Shown here: positions 44,713-56,900 of the stretch, piece by piece
How positions within the stretch are numbered: the stretch's first letter is position 1
Layout: every line of letters begins with the position of its first letter
Assembly: GCA_011503125.2 (NCBI GenBank)
Contig: WWBZ02000008.1
Location: 1,112,389-1,176,388 of the forward strand
Source: Botryosphaeria dothidea
Lineage: Eukaryota; Ascomycota; Dothideomycetes; Botryosphaeriales; Botryosphaeriaceae
Length of the DNA stretch: 64,000 nt
Direction: 5' to 3'
Program-made: the position numbers and the translations under genes
The notes under the pieces: generated by a model
The model's input: only the letters and a program-made list of their open reading frames with translations
Told to the model about the DNA's origin: nothing
Databases searched by the model: none

Positions 44713-45322
44713 TATCTATTTATTTCTATCTCTTTTCCTATTAAAAGTTATAAGGCGTTAGAATATATAGATATTTAACTATTTAGGGCTTCTAGGAGGG
44801 CCTTAGCGTATACTTTAGCTTTAACTTCCTTCTCTAGAATAGATATTCTAACTAAATAAGGGGGACTACCGCTCTATAGTTTAAAAAAAAAGAGGTCTAC
44901 CTCTTCTATCTTCTTAGAGATTTTAAAGTATATTCTTTTTATTCTTTCTATCTATATAGAAGGTATACCTTTTATATTTTAGTTAGATTCTCTCTCTATT
45001 TTATAGTAGATTAGATATTTCTTTTTAAGCTATCTTATTCTAAACGTATACTTTTTTAGAGTATCGTCTAGGCGGAGCTTAGATAGTAGGATTACCGTCT
45101 CTAGTTCTAGAGAAATAATAGAGATAGTTTTAAAAACTTCTAGAATCTTTTATAGAGTAAGATTTTAGAGTAGTATATATTAGCGTTTAAACTATATCTA
45201 ATTTTTCTAGAAGATCGGATAGCTAAAATCGGCTACGCTAGTAATATAGGCTATATATAGCTATCTAACCGCGTAGAGAAATAGATTTTATTCGATATTA
45301 ACTAGTTTAGAGAGGCGTTAGA
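44713..45322. other. RIP-saturated DNA of unknown origin
   Basis: About 610 bases between LINE copy C and the next LTR. CA and TG are nearly absent and runs of T/A dominate. I could not match it to any other sequence in the window nor find a frame. It may be the continuation of whatever LINE copy C inserted into. Confidence 0.5.
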
Positions 45323-46119
45323 TATAAGGTAGTAAAGCCGAAATAATAGTATTACTTTTAACTAAAAATCTATATATAAGGAGAAAGAAAAGAGAGTCTA
45401 GAAAGAGAGGGCGAAGAATAAATATACTTAGTCGCTTAGCGCTAGGCCCGTACCCTAGTACTTAACCGAGTTATTCTTAGTAAAGCTAGGGCCTCTAGTT
45501 ACTATTAAGTATCTATCTAGTTACCTAAGATAGTAGCGCTTAAGAGGCCTAATACTACTTCTCTCTTCTCTAAGCGAGGTCTACTAAGCTTCTTAAAAAA
45601 TTCGGGTAGCTTAGGCGCGTTCTTATAGTATATATAGTACTTACGGATTTTATTAGGAGTATTCTTATAGTTATCCTAGTATTACTATAGAGGATTAGAG
45701 TTCTACTCGTTCTAGTTACCTATAAAGGTAATCTTATACTATACTCTATACTTTAAGTTTCGATAGTCTACTATCTTTAGTACTTCCTACTTCTTATAAG
45801 TTTTATTCTCGTCCTTATTAAAGATTATATATACTAGACTAGGCTTCTAAATCTAACCCGGGTATAGATTATCTAGGGTAAGGTATAGCTTCTAGAGGTA
45901 GAATATAGAGAAGATTTCTTTCTCTTATATATAAGGAGGTATAGTAACTTCGTATACTTTACCGTTAATTAACCTAGTAATTTTCTACGAACTAAGGTTC
46001 TTTAGTAAGAGAGACTTGCTATTTCGTTCTAGGTTAAAGTCTCGGGCGTTAATAAATACTTTATCGCCTATACGGAAAGTAGAATATAGCTAGCGGAATT
46101 TATCTACGTAGCGGGCTTA
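45323..46119 (-). mobile_element. Family-1 gypsy copy 2 (right-hand 3' part), RIP-saturated
   Basis: 45323-45554 is the 232-bp family-1 LTR in reverse orientation (ends tataagg... and ...cctaata, RIP forms of tgtaagg and cctgaca). It is followed by the reverse complement of the chromodomain and integrase end of copy 1. At 46119 element 3 interrupts it; copy-1 base equivalents continue at 52054. Confidence 0.9.
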
Positions 46120-46369
46120 TGTGATGGCTTGCATCCGGTGCACTCGCGGAAATGCAGTGGCATTACTATCTACGAGAAGACTAAGCTAAAGAGAAAAGGA
46201 AGAAAGGTTTAAGCAAGATAGCGCTGCTTATATATCTCTCTAGAGTCCCTTTTACTGGTAGCGAGTTGCAGGGTTTTCTTGTTGAGCTTCGTTGAGCTTC
46301 AGGGTCCTCTCAACCCAAGGTCTCGCCGCAGGATCCATCCAAGGCACCCTTAGGGTTCAAACCGTAACA
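46120..46369 (-). repeat. Gypsy element 3 LTR, 3' copy
   Basis: 250 bp with tgtgatgg...ccgtaaca ends as read on plus. It contains a short internal duplication (gttgagcttcgttgagcttc) and a TATA-like tatatat near 46230. The last codons of pol lie in it. Confidence 0.95.
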
Positions 46370-47391
46370 TTACCCCCCTCCCGGCTTTGAAGGTAGGTCT
46401 CTAGGGCTTCAGTGTCTTCTAAAGCGCTTGCTGGTTCCCAAGTTGGCCGCGCGTATCCTCTCCACTTAACTTGATAGAGTTTCTGCCGTTTCCGCTGGCC
46501 TGGCCGTCTTCCCAGTTTTTCACCTAAGATAGCTTCAACCCTCCATTCTTCTTCTCCATCAACGAGTATAGCTAGTGGTTGATAATCGTCCTGTTCTTGG
46601 CTTGGTAAAGGATCTATTCTAGCTGGGCGTAAGAGATCGACGTTGAAGACGTTATGTATCCCAGTTGGTACGTCTAGTTTATAGCTATGAGGGCCAATGA
46701 CCTCGATAACTGTGAACTTTGCTGCTCGATCATCAAGCTTCCGGCTTGGGCGGTCCGTTCGTATATTCTTAAGATTCAGCCAGACTTTATCCCCTACTTT
46801 ATACGCTGGTGATGGGTCCCTATGTCGATTTGCTTGGGTCTCCTGATCCTGTTGTACGTTCGCCATTGATGCTTCTGCCCATTCGGTTATCTCTTTAATC
46901 TTTGCCACGATTACTTCTCCTTTTTGTATTGGTGATATAGGGTTCGGGACTGGTTGAGGATCCTCGAATAACTGTAGTGGCTCGAGGTGGTATCCATGAG
47001 AGAGGAAGAAGGGGCTAACACCTATCGATGAGGATTCTTGGCCATTTATAGCAAGCTCTGTTGCTGGCAACCAGTCAACCCAGTTATCTTGCGCGTAGTT
47101 AACCATCCGGCAGAGCTTCCTTTCTATCTCGGTATTCGCACGCTCCGTTGATCCATCTGTTTCTAGATGGTAGGCTGTTGAGATTCGTCTTTCGATCCTA
47201 AGTAATTGGCAAACCCTCTTCCATAGCTGGCTAACAAATTGGCTTCCCCGGTCAGAGATAATAGCGGTTAGGACTCCATGGTGGCGGTAGAAGCAGCGAA
47301 TAAATATCCTAGCAACTATTTCTGCTTCAATATCCTTACAGGCCTCAAGGATGACTCCTTTACCTAATCGATCAGTAATAACCATAAGCAT
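46357..47391 (-). pseudogene. Integrase core and chromodomain of gypsy element 3
   Basis: 344 open codons. MLMVITDRLGKGV and ISDRGSQFVS carry the two catalytic Asp regions, and ERANTEIERKL the Glu of the D-D-E triad. NWVDWLPATELAIN and KVWLNLKNI follow as in chromovirus integrases. EEEWRVEAILGEKL...KLYQVKWRGY...TWEPASAL is a complete chromodomain with the aromatic residues that would bind methylated lysine. It inserts the cDNA into the genome, with the chromodomain steering to marked chromatin. This is the best-preserved integrase-chromodomain in the window. The upstream pol frame is broken by a TAG just past 47578, so it is not expressed as an intact Pol. Confidence 0.92.
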
Positions 47392-47577
47392 CCGACATCC
47401 TTGGCTCTCGGGTAGCGGTCCAATAAAGTCGACTGAGATCTCTCTCCACTGACGGTTTGGTACTAGTAACGGCCGTAGTAGTCCTTGTTTACGGTCTCTC
47501 CAGACTCTAGTCCTTCCGCAGACGTCACAGTTACGTACGAATCTACGTATATCAGATACGAAGTTCGGCCAGAAGAA

Positions 47578-48018
47578 CTATCTTGCGACAAGGGCTATTA
47601 TTCCAGTGCGTCCAGGATGAACTACCATTGTTGAATCGTGGAGTGTCTGGATCAGCTTGGTTCTTAAAGGCTCGTGGTTTGGTACCCAACGTCTGCTGCG
47701 GAACAGCAACTCTCCTTGATTATTTAAGGAGCAATTAGCAATTGAGAGCTTAACTGGTTCTTCTAAATCGTTTAGTAGCGTTCTTCTACCCTCTCTTACT
47801 GCTGTTATAAGACGTCCATGGTCCGGATCCGCTGCTTTTGCCTCTTGCCAGAGCTGCCGTAAATGGTCTTCGATTAACGTTGCTCCTTGTTCGTATACTG
47901 GTTCGTCTATAGATCTGTCTGATGGTTCGTCTACTAGTTCATCTGCTGGTTCATCTGCTTGTTCGTCTGCTCCTTGTTCGGTTATAGCTTGTCGTCTTGT
48001 TTGCACTGGTGTTGCCAA
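47578..48018 (-). pseudogene. RNase H-integrase linker and zinc-binding region of gypsy element 3
   Basis: 146 open codons in the pol frame. The first ~45 residues are a short acidic repeat (ADEQADEPADELVDEP type), then a helical linker, then LHDSTMVVHPGRTG, the first His residues of the HHCC zinc-binding region. The frame meets TAG at 47578 and continues with C-x2-C (CDVCG) near 47525. Confidence 0.8.
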
Positions 48019-48876
48019 AACTCTCCAACAGTTAGCTTGAACCTTATCTGGGCTTAAGAGTCGTGCGACACGATATTAAAGCCTCTCATCATCTTGAGAT
48101 ACTGGTAAGTCTTGGTCTCTTCGTGTAAGTGCGTTAGGCTGAGCCCCAAGCTTGCCTGGACGGTAAGCAATGGTAAAGTTGAATCGGCTCAGAATCAGCT
48201 ACCATCTCATTTGCCTCTCAGAGAGCCGTCGGACTATTGTAAAGTATTCGAGATTCTTATGGTCCGTAACAATCTTGAATTCTTTTACGCTTCGTAGCTC
48301 TGCATCCTACTACTGAAGACACTTAATAATCGCAAGGAGCTCCTTATCGTAGATCTCGTAGTTGCACTCTGCTGGCGAGTTCTTCTTTGAGAAGTAGGCA
48401 ACTGGCCGGAGCACTCCATTGTCATCGTATTGGGATAAAATTCCTCCTATACAGTATCCTGAGGAGTCAGTCTCGAGGATTGTCTTTCGGTCCGGGTCAA
48501 ATTAGGCAAGGATTGGTGCCGTGATAAAGGCCTTCTTTAGCTTTCGAAACGCTCTTTCTGCTCCTTCTGTCCAATAGAACGGAACGTCTTTCTTTGTAAG
48601 TGCATGTAACGGAGCCGTAGTCTTCGAGTATTCATTAATAAAGCGCCGGTAGAAGTTCGCAAAGCCAAGGAATCCAAGCACTCCTTTAACTGTAGTTGGT
48701 GTTTCCCATTCCTAAATAGCTTTTACCTTAGCTGGGTCCATGCGGATACCTTTCCCAGCTTCGATAATAAATCCAAGATACTTTGTTGACTAAACCTCGA
48801 ATTCGCACTTATCGATATCAAGCTGTAGTCCCGCTGCTTGTAGCTTTTCGAGAACCTTAGTTACGTGCTCTCGGTG

Positions 48877-49380
48877 TTAGGTACGGGATCCCTCGGTAAA
48901 AATAAGCACATCATCGACATAAGCCGATACGAAGTCGTCCAGGAAGTCCTGTAGGGTCCAGTTAATATATCGTTGAAAGGTGCTTGGTGCATTAGCTAGT
49001 CCAAAGGGAGTAACAAGCCACTCAAATAGTCCAAAGCGGGTTCGAAAGGCTGTAAGCCATTCATCTCCTGGTTTAACCCGAATCTTATTGAATGCTGCGA
49101 TTACATCGAGTTTCGTAAACCATCTTGCCTTACTGATCCGGTTAAGGGTCTCCTGGATAAGAGGTAGTGGATATCGATCCTTCCGTGTAAGTTGATTAAG
49201 GGCTCGGTAGTCACAACAGAATCGTAAGCCTCCACCTAGTTTCTTTACAAAGAGGACTGGCGCTGCGGCTGGAGAATTGCTCACACGGATAAAGCCTTTA
49301 TCGAGTAGCTCTGTAAGCGTTTTCCGGAGTACTAGTAGTTCGTCTCTGGACATGTTGTATAAGGGTCCCCATGGGGCCAC
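48877..49380 (-). pseudogene. Reverse transcriptase of gypsy element 3
   Basis: 167 open codons covering RT from [18 protein letters not shown] through [21 protein letters not shown] and [14 protein letters not shown] to the active site AYVDDVLIF. All catalytic residues are present. TAA where a Gln is expected ends it at 48877. RNase H (ETDSS near 48470 and YDKELLAI near 48345) continues in frame with further stops down to about 48060. Confidence 0.93.
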
Positions 49381-50303
49381 TGGTATCCTCCCATTCTCAT
49401 CTTTCTCAAGCTCAATCTAATAATCGATTCCAGGTCGGTGTGGAGGTAACTTGTCGGCCTTACTTCTATCGAAGGTGTCGAGAAACCGTTTATCTAACCA
49501 GGCTGGTAGTTTCGTCCTTGGGTCCGTATGCTTCTTCTCAGCAAGTACTTTATTAATATCAGCTAGACTTGCTGAGAAAACCTGGTAACCGAGTCGTTTC
49601 TTCCTCGTAAGAAGGCGGAACCCAGCGGCTCCGACCCTTCTATAGTCGAGTTCTTTTCTCTCTCTCTGGCTTTGTACTACTAGGCCAGAGTCCTTAAATC
49701 TAAGGATTTGTTTTTCTGCATCTAGTTCTGCTCTCTCTTTTACTAACCATGGTAAGCCAAGAATAACTTTATAGCCTTCAATCCTTAGAGCTACATGGAA
49801 GTAAGCTCTTTTCGTTTGGTGTCCGCCGATATCGATCTCGGCAATTGCTACTTCGGTAATCCAGGAGTCGGTAATAGCATCAACTAACTAGATTTGTCTT
49901 GGTCGGATAGGGATACGCTGGAGTTTATGTCTTCGAGCGAATCGAGCATCGATAAAGCCATAGGATAAGCACCCAGAATCAATAAGGGTTTGAGTAGAGA
50001 TCTCCTTATTGATAAGTACTGAAACTAAGAAAGGTGGTTTTTCCATATGCTTATTCTCGAATTGCTTCCAATCTGCTTGAAGCTTACTTTGCTCCTTTCG
50101 CTCCTGACGGCGAATTTTATCAGGAGCTACTCTTTTTCCGAATTCTCATTAACCTCTAACACTTCAGTGTCCTCCTCTAATTGCGGAGGAACTTCCTGCT
50201 CCGACTATCTAATACCAGCAGCTTAAGCTGGGCGACGGGCAGGCGCATAAGGGCATGCATGCTTCCAGTGTCCTGAAGCACCACAACGCGTGCAAAGCCT
50301 GTT

Positions 50304-50705
50304 CTAACGACGTCGGTTGATCTCATCTTGAGTTACCCATTTAGCTCTCCGGGTTAGTGCGGCTTTGGCTGGGCCTATTGGTTCCCAGTCCATTTGGTCG
50401 TTTTGAAGAGGCTTTGGATACGTAGTAGGTCTGGTAGTCGTCATTGATCGAGTAGATCTCTCATCGGTTTGAGGACTTGGGCTTCTCCTTCCTTGATACC
50501 CACTTCGTATAACTGACTTCTTAGCCTTATTAACAGCCTCTATATCGTCACTAGTTCTAGCCAGCAAGTTGGCAAATTCGTAGAACGTAAGATCTTCTAA
50601 GCTCTTGCCAACTAGTCGGTCTTTCAGTTCCCAGCTAATTGAGTCCCAAAGAGAGTCTTTCTTTTGCTTATCGTCCCATGTAGTACTTTTACCAGATTCA
50701 AGCAT
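50304..50705 (-). pseudogene. C-terminal half of gag, gypsy element 3
   Basis: 133 open codons, one frame with upstream capsid-like sequence (about 51290-50706, stops near 50750) and with CTRCGASGHWKHAC just downstream (near 50290), a C-x2-C-x4-H-x4-C zinc knuckle. Helical LWDSISWELKDRLVGKSLEDLT is the end of the capsid. The frame is +1 relative to pol, as in the other two gypsy families. Confidence 0.82.
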
Positions 50706-51803
50706 TAGGTGGCGGAACTTTACAAAGTGTTCTCTAAAGGGGCCACCTTTTTAATGTAGGGCTCGGAGCTCGCGACGTGCTTTTTCCTCGCGATATGGGT
50801 CGCCAAATACGGCCCTTAGCTGTTCGAATAGGTCCTAGGTTATAGCCGTCTGGCTTGAGGATCTCCACCATAGTTATAAGTAGGTAAGCGCGGTTCCTCG
50901 TAGCTGGTTGAATAGCAACGCTACTTGTGTCGTTTCTGGGTAGCTTGCGTAATCGATTCGAAGTTTCTGATTTACTTGATCAATCCAGGCTTCTAGCTCC
51001 TTTCGTTCTCCTTTAAATTCTGCTAGCTCGGGTAGAATTTTTCTTAGCCTTTGACTTGCCGTAAGCGCTTGAGTAACCGCTTTAGCAATTGCGGTTGGTG
51101 AGGTTTATACTTAAGCCGTCGGGGTGGACGTAGCTGTTCCTACGCTAGGCTGCCTTGTTGTTGGTGTAGTAGCCTGGCTATCCATTCGTGCCTATAGCTG
51201 AGTAACCATTGTGAATAGTTGGTTCGCCTATTGCGGTGGGTCCTCTTGTTCGCGCTGCGGGGCCTCTTGCGGTTTATCCATTAGTTGGTCGTCCATTCTA
51301 GGACGCGTCTTTGGGTGTCTTCTTAAGCGTCTCCTTGGGTGTCTTCTTAGGTGCCCTCTCTAAGATCTCCCTTTTAGATCTTCTTTTAGGGACTTCTTCG
51401 TGCCTTCTCAAACGCCACGCTGTCGTTTTATTAAAGGGCTTCCTTCGGGAACCTTCTCAAGTGCCTACACGGACACCTTCTTAAACGATTTCCCAGGTAT
51501 AGTCAACTGGCAACGAGCCTAGCTACTATCCTAAACTTTTAAGGAGGGGAATGAGGACGCAGTACTCGCGTGGGAGCTATAGCGTATAGAGGAAAGGAGA
51601 ATGAGAACGCAGTGCTCACGTGGGAGCTATAGCGTATAGAGGAAGGGGAACCGTCGTAGTCGTTGCGTATCGTATCGTATTATCGCATCGTTCGGTTATT
51701 GTCGTACTCTTTACTGACTGAGCGAGGCCCTAAGGCGGCTATCTGCAGTTGACCCCTACTATGCCATCGAGCTTTAGTAGTTCGAAAGAGGAGCTTAGTC
51801 TAA

Positions 51804-52053
51804 TGTGATGGCTTGCATCCGGTGCACTCGCGGAAATGCAGTGGCATTACTATCTACGAGAAGACTAAGCTAAAGAGAAAAGGAAGAAAGGTTTAAGCAA
51901 GATAGCGCTGCTTATATATCTCTCTAGAGTCCCTTTTACTGGTAGCGAGTTGCAGGGTTTTCTTGTTGAGCTTCGTTGAGCTTCAGGGTCCTCTCAACCC
52001 AAGGTCTCGCCGCAGGATCCATCCAAGGCACCCTTAGGGTTCAAACCGTAACA
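51804..52053 (-). repeat. Gypsy element 3 LTR, 5' copy
   Basis: 250 bp, apparently identical to 46120-46369. The leader inside it (51541-51660) holds two ~60-bp near-identical tandem units (cgtgggagctatagcgtata), separated from the LTR by a further 140 bp. Confidence 0.95.
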
Positions 52054-53967
52054 GCTTATTCTTCTTATATCTAGACTAGTTATTCTTAGAGGAAGCTTCT
52101 TATAGTATTTAACCTTTTAACTAACCGGTCTACTCTAATTACTTCTACTTTTCTAGTACCCTAGTAGATTTTTATAGGCTCTAAGCTAGTACGTAGATAG
52201 AATTCGTTATTAGCGAAGAATAGCGATATACTAGTTAATACGCTAATATACGTATTAGCTATAAATTTAGCTTTAGGTAGAAAGTCGACCTAGTTATCTT
52301 ATACGTAGTTAATATATATCCGGAGGTACTTTTTAAGACCTTTAATAGAGCTCTCGCTCTAGCCGTTAGTCTAGGGATAAAAGGTAGTTAATATTTTAAC
52401 CTTTACGTTATATCGTTCTATAATTCTTCTATAGATATAGGAGTCTATAGCGCTGCCTCGGTCGGAGATAATATCTATTAGAAAACCTCGTATATAAAAG
52501 AGGCGGCGGTTTAGAGCCTCTACGGTTTCTTTAGTACCTAGTATTATTATTAGCTCGTAGATCTTTCCTTTAGTTAAACGGTCTATAATAACTAAATAGT
52601 ATTAGTATCCCTAATTCTTTCTAGTATATAGCGGTAGTTTTTCTATAAAGTCTAGGGTTACGTAGAGCTACTTCTATTAGAGAATAGGTAGCGGTTTAAG
52701 TAGTTCTTACTTTTACTCTAAGTATAGCTTATAGCGGCGGTAGTAGTAATAGTTCTTATAGAAACGAGTAACGTCTTTTCTTTATCTAGCCTACTAGTAG
52801 TTTTCTATAAGCTTTCTATATATAGCTTTAGGTCCTAGGTATTCTATAAGTAGTTTTTCGTAGTAATTCTATAGGAGGCGTAGGCGTAGTAGTTAGTAGT
52901 CTAGGATAATAAGCGCGTCTTTTAGCTATACCTAACTATCTTTTACTAAGAAGTCCTAAATATTTTTCTTATAGCCCTTTCTAATTAAGTGGCTTAGTAT
53001 ACGTCTATCTCTAGTATTAATACTTCTACGAAGGTTCTAGATTACTCTATCCTTCTCGTAGGCTTCGCTAATAAGTATATCGAGGTCTTTTTATCTAGCT
53101 TCCTAGGTTTCCTAGGCTTCCTAGGTTTCCTAGGCTTCCTAGGTTTCCTAGGTCTAGTTATCTTCCGGCTCTTAAGAGTCTAACTTCTTCTCCTCTAGGT
53201 TATTAGTAGTAAAGAGAATAGAATTAATAGCGATCTTTATATTAGGTTCTAGGTTTAAGTCCCGAAGTAGTTATTAGAACCGGTATTGCTTCCTTAGGTC
53301 GTTAATTCCTTACGGTAAGTCCTACGTTCTCCTTATAAGCGAGTCTAGCTTCTCTCCTTATTTGCCTAGCCTATAGAAGATAATAAAGTTAAAGGCGGAT
53401 AGAAATTTAGCCCAGCGGGCTTAGCGGCTAGTTAGCTACTTAGTTATTATAAAATACTCTAGGTTCTTATAATCCGTAAGCACCTTAATAGGCTTGTCTA
53501 TAGAAGTGCTTATAAGTTCTAGTTCCTAAGTCTTAAAGGAGCGAATAATAGTAAGTAGCTCTTTATCGTAGATTATATAGTTATACTTAGTTAAGGACAT
53601 TTTCTTAGAAAAGTATATAACTAGTTTAAGTACTCCGTCGTGCATCTACGATAGGATACCTGCACTAACAAAGTCTAAGGCATCCGTTTTAACCTATATT
53701 TCCTTTTTAGGGTCGAAATATATAAGGATGGGTGCGGAGGTAAATGTAGCTTATAGTTAGTTAAAGGCGGCTTGTTTCTTATTGTCCCATATAAACTCCT
53801 AGTATCTTATCTTGCGTTTTCTATTCCTAGTTATAAATTATTCTTCTTTTATTATCTTAGTAAAGGGGCGTGCTATATAGGAGAAGTTCTTAATAAAGCG
53901 GCGGTAGAAGTTTATAAAGCTAAGAAAGGCTTATATATCCTTAACTAACGTCGGTGCCTCCTAGTTA
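52054..53967 (-). mobile_element. Family-1 gypsy copy 2 (5' side: integrase, RNase H, RT), RIP-saturated
   Basis: Reverse-complement alignment to copy 1 continues from base-equivalent ~12815 down to ~10930 (integrase, linker, RNase H, end of RT). A short five-fold repeat of ttcctaggtttcctaggc (53100-53150) matches the Glu-rich linker of copy 1 and has expanded. At 53967 the match stops at the tail of LINE copy D; the rest of pol, gag and the other LTR are not found to the right of copy D. Confidence 0.88.
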
Positions 53968-56900
53968 ATAATAGATAGATAAATTTATTTCTTCCCGATA
54001 TAGCTCCCTTACGGGTCTATGCGGGGCTGGCTATCTATAGTTATTTTATACGAGGGGGAAAACCTTTTCGCCTAGTAAAAACCCCTCCTCTCTCTCTAGG
54101 CATACTATCCTATACTAGTTCTTATTTTTCCTTCTTACTAGTAGCGGCTACTATAGCAGCCCTATATTTACCTACTAGACCTATCTCTTTAGTTCTTATC
54201 CTCGTAGTTATCCGGGTCCTAGTAGTCCTAGTAGTCCTAGTTATCCTCCTAGTTCCTCTTCCTAGTTATCTTCCTATATTAGTTTCCTTACTAGGCTAAA
54301 TTGCTTAAGTAGCCCTAGGCGTAAGAACTAGTCTATTACTACTTTAATCCCCTTCTTTATTAAGAGAAGGGAGTAGTAGTTCGTAGTCTCTACCCTTTAG
54401 AGTATCTATATCCTACTCTATTAGAAGTAGGGGTAGAAGAGAAGGATATACTTTAGGGTTTATCTATACTAGCCGTATAGATAGGCAGGACTAGGGTACT
54501 CTAGTACCTTACGCCTTAAGAGGAAGTTCTCTAGTCTAATATACTCTATATATAGTAAAGTAGCGAGTATACTCTATAGCTTAGATAGTTCGCTATAGAT
54601 TTATCTAATTTTTAGGTTCTACTATATACTTTAGGCTACTAGCTTATCTTATCTTCCCTAGCTAGTAGACTTTATCTATCTCTCCTTCTACTTATTTCTA
54701 TATACTATACGTAGCTTCGTTCGCTCCGGGAGACTCTAGTAGGTAGAGGGGTAGTAGTTAAGGAGTAAGTTTGCCTTTTTTCTAAGTAGGATTCTTCTAG
54801 TAGGGCTAGCGGCGCCTCTAGTACTTAGAGTAGCCCGAGCTATCTATTTAATACTCTAGTAAGTTTCCTCTACTACTACCGCGACTAGGCTATTCCTAGC
54901 TCTAATAGCCTAGGCTAGTACTAGTTCGTCTAGGTATAGTAAGAGTGGGGGAATCTCTATCTTATACTCTAAGATTTATATACTAGTTAACTTATACGCC
55001 CCTAAGATAGTACGTAGGCACTAGTTTTAGATCTTCTTTAGTAGCTAGATAGCTATTTTCCTTTACCCTAGGATTCCCTCTAGGGTATACTATACCCTAT
55101 AGCCGTAGGTAAGAACTAGCCTTACTACGGCCGTATAGATATAGCGGGCTTTAGTAAATAAGGCTTCCTAGGTAGACGCTGCGAGTCTAGAGAGAGATAT
55201 ATACTATTTAATTACCTTAGCTTCTATTTCCCTAATATAGAATCCCTATCTAAGCTTATTATCTACGTAGACTTCTAGAATCTTAATTATCGGCTCTAGG
55301 TATCTAGTAAATCTAGGGATACGGATCCCTGCTACTATATTAAATCTCCTTAGTTTTCTTATAAAATAAGTAAGGTAATACTTATCGGGCGAGAAAGCTA
55401 ACCCGTGGGTAGCTGCCTAGTACTCGTAAATTTAATATGCTCCCTCTAGTATCCTATAGTTCTATTCTATAGATCTACTAAAGGTTAGAATATTAGTATT
55501 ATCGACGAATCTAAGGGGGAAGGTATTACTCCTACGTAGCTATATAAGTAGGTTAGAAGCAAAGAATAGGTAGAGTATCGGCGATAGTAAGAATTCCTAG
55601 GAAATCCCGGTTAAGGTCTAGATTAGTAGACTAGTAAAGTCTCCGAAGGATAGCTAAGTAATACGGTCCTATAGAAAGAATCGGGTAAATCTTTCTACCT
55701 ATTCTAGGAGTTTTGCTATCCTTATATTATAGAGAAGCCTTCTATAAGATACGTAGTTATATACTCCCGAGATATCTAGGCTAAGGACTAAAGCTACTAG
55801 TTCTAGGTCTTATACCTAGATAGTATAGATCTATTCTATAAGTAGGTTAAGAGCTACTACTACGGATCTATTTCTCCTAGCTCCTATCTATATATTAGGG
55901 AGTAGGCCGTATACTTTAGTAGCCTAGGAGATTCTATCTACTATAATCCTCTTAAGTAGCTTCCCTAGCGTATTAAGTAAAGTAATCGGCCTAAATAACT
56001 TGGCTTTAGTATAGTCGTCCCTCTATAGTTTTCTAAGAACTACGGTAATAGAGCTTTTAAACTACCTAGGGTAGTATATAAGTACGAGGCATTCCTAGAA
56101 GAGCCTAGTAAGGGGTCCCCTTAGTATCTTAGCGTATTGCTTTAGGAACCTATTAGTAATCTTATCTAGGCCTAGTGCCTTATCTAAGGGAAGCTTCTTA
56201 ATAGTATAGAGGACCTACTCTTTAGTAAGGTCTTAGGGAATCTCTACTAGTACTAGGTATATATACCTATCTAGATCTAAGAGGTCGGTAGCCCTAGAAG
56301 GTAGGAAGAACTAGTTAGTAAGGATTTCTACCTTAGACTAGTTATCGTAATATAGTTATTTATCTACTCCCTAGAGAGGTAGGAACTAAGGTAGGGCTAG
56401 AGGTTCTAGTGCTCTTATTCTTACCTACTTTAAGAGCTTCTAGAGTATAGATAGGTCCGAAGTAATCTTAGCTACTATTCTACGCTATACTTTTATTCTA
56501 TCTCTTCTAATCTACCTCTTCTTACTATTAGCAATAGTTTAGTATACTACCTAGTCCTTCTTCCTCCCTATAGCCGTCTACTTCCTTCTAGCTACTCTAG
56601 CCTAGTATACTAGATCCGAATACTCTTTTATCTATTATATAGAGGCCTAGGGCGAGGGTCTCGCTACTAGAATAGTCTTCTAGATTATCCTTTAGATAGC
56701 CTCCTAGAGTAGTATAGTAAAGTAATCTAGGTCTGCTTTAGTATTAAGAGGGGCTACTTTAAGATATTCGAGCTTTAATTAGAGCGTATTATTAGTTCTC
56801 TTCTAGTCTACTTTCTTCTACTAGGGCCTTAGGGGGCGTAGTTCTACGGAAGTAGGAGAAAAATTAAGTATAGTAAGGATAGGTAGGTAGTTAGAGGATA

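Larger units (their letters stand above)
46120..52053 (-). mobile_element. Gypsy element 3 (chromovirus) nested in family-1 copy 2
   Basis: Two 250-bp LTRs (46120-46369 and 51804-52053) that I could not tell apart by eye flank a 5.4-kb interior; the target duplication gctta lies at 46115-46119 and 52054-52058. Minus-strand order: leader, gag (about 51290-50150, with a CTRC...H...C knuckle near 50290), pol in the -1 frame with RT (YVDD), RNase H, integrase and chromodomain. The pol frame ends only inside the 3' LTR (46357), after overlapping the polypurine tract (gggaggggggtaa). Several TAG/TAA stops break both genes, yet CA and TG are abundant and the LTRs look identical, so the insertion is young and the template was already defective. 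Confidence 0.95.

Noticed and set aside
44713..45322. Continuation of the family-3 leader after LINE copy C
   Set aside because: I could not align it with the leader of element 3, and no target duplication supports it, so the origin is left open.
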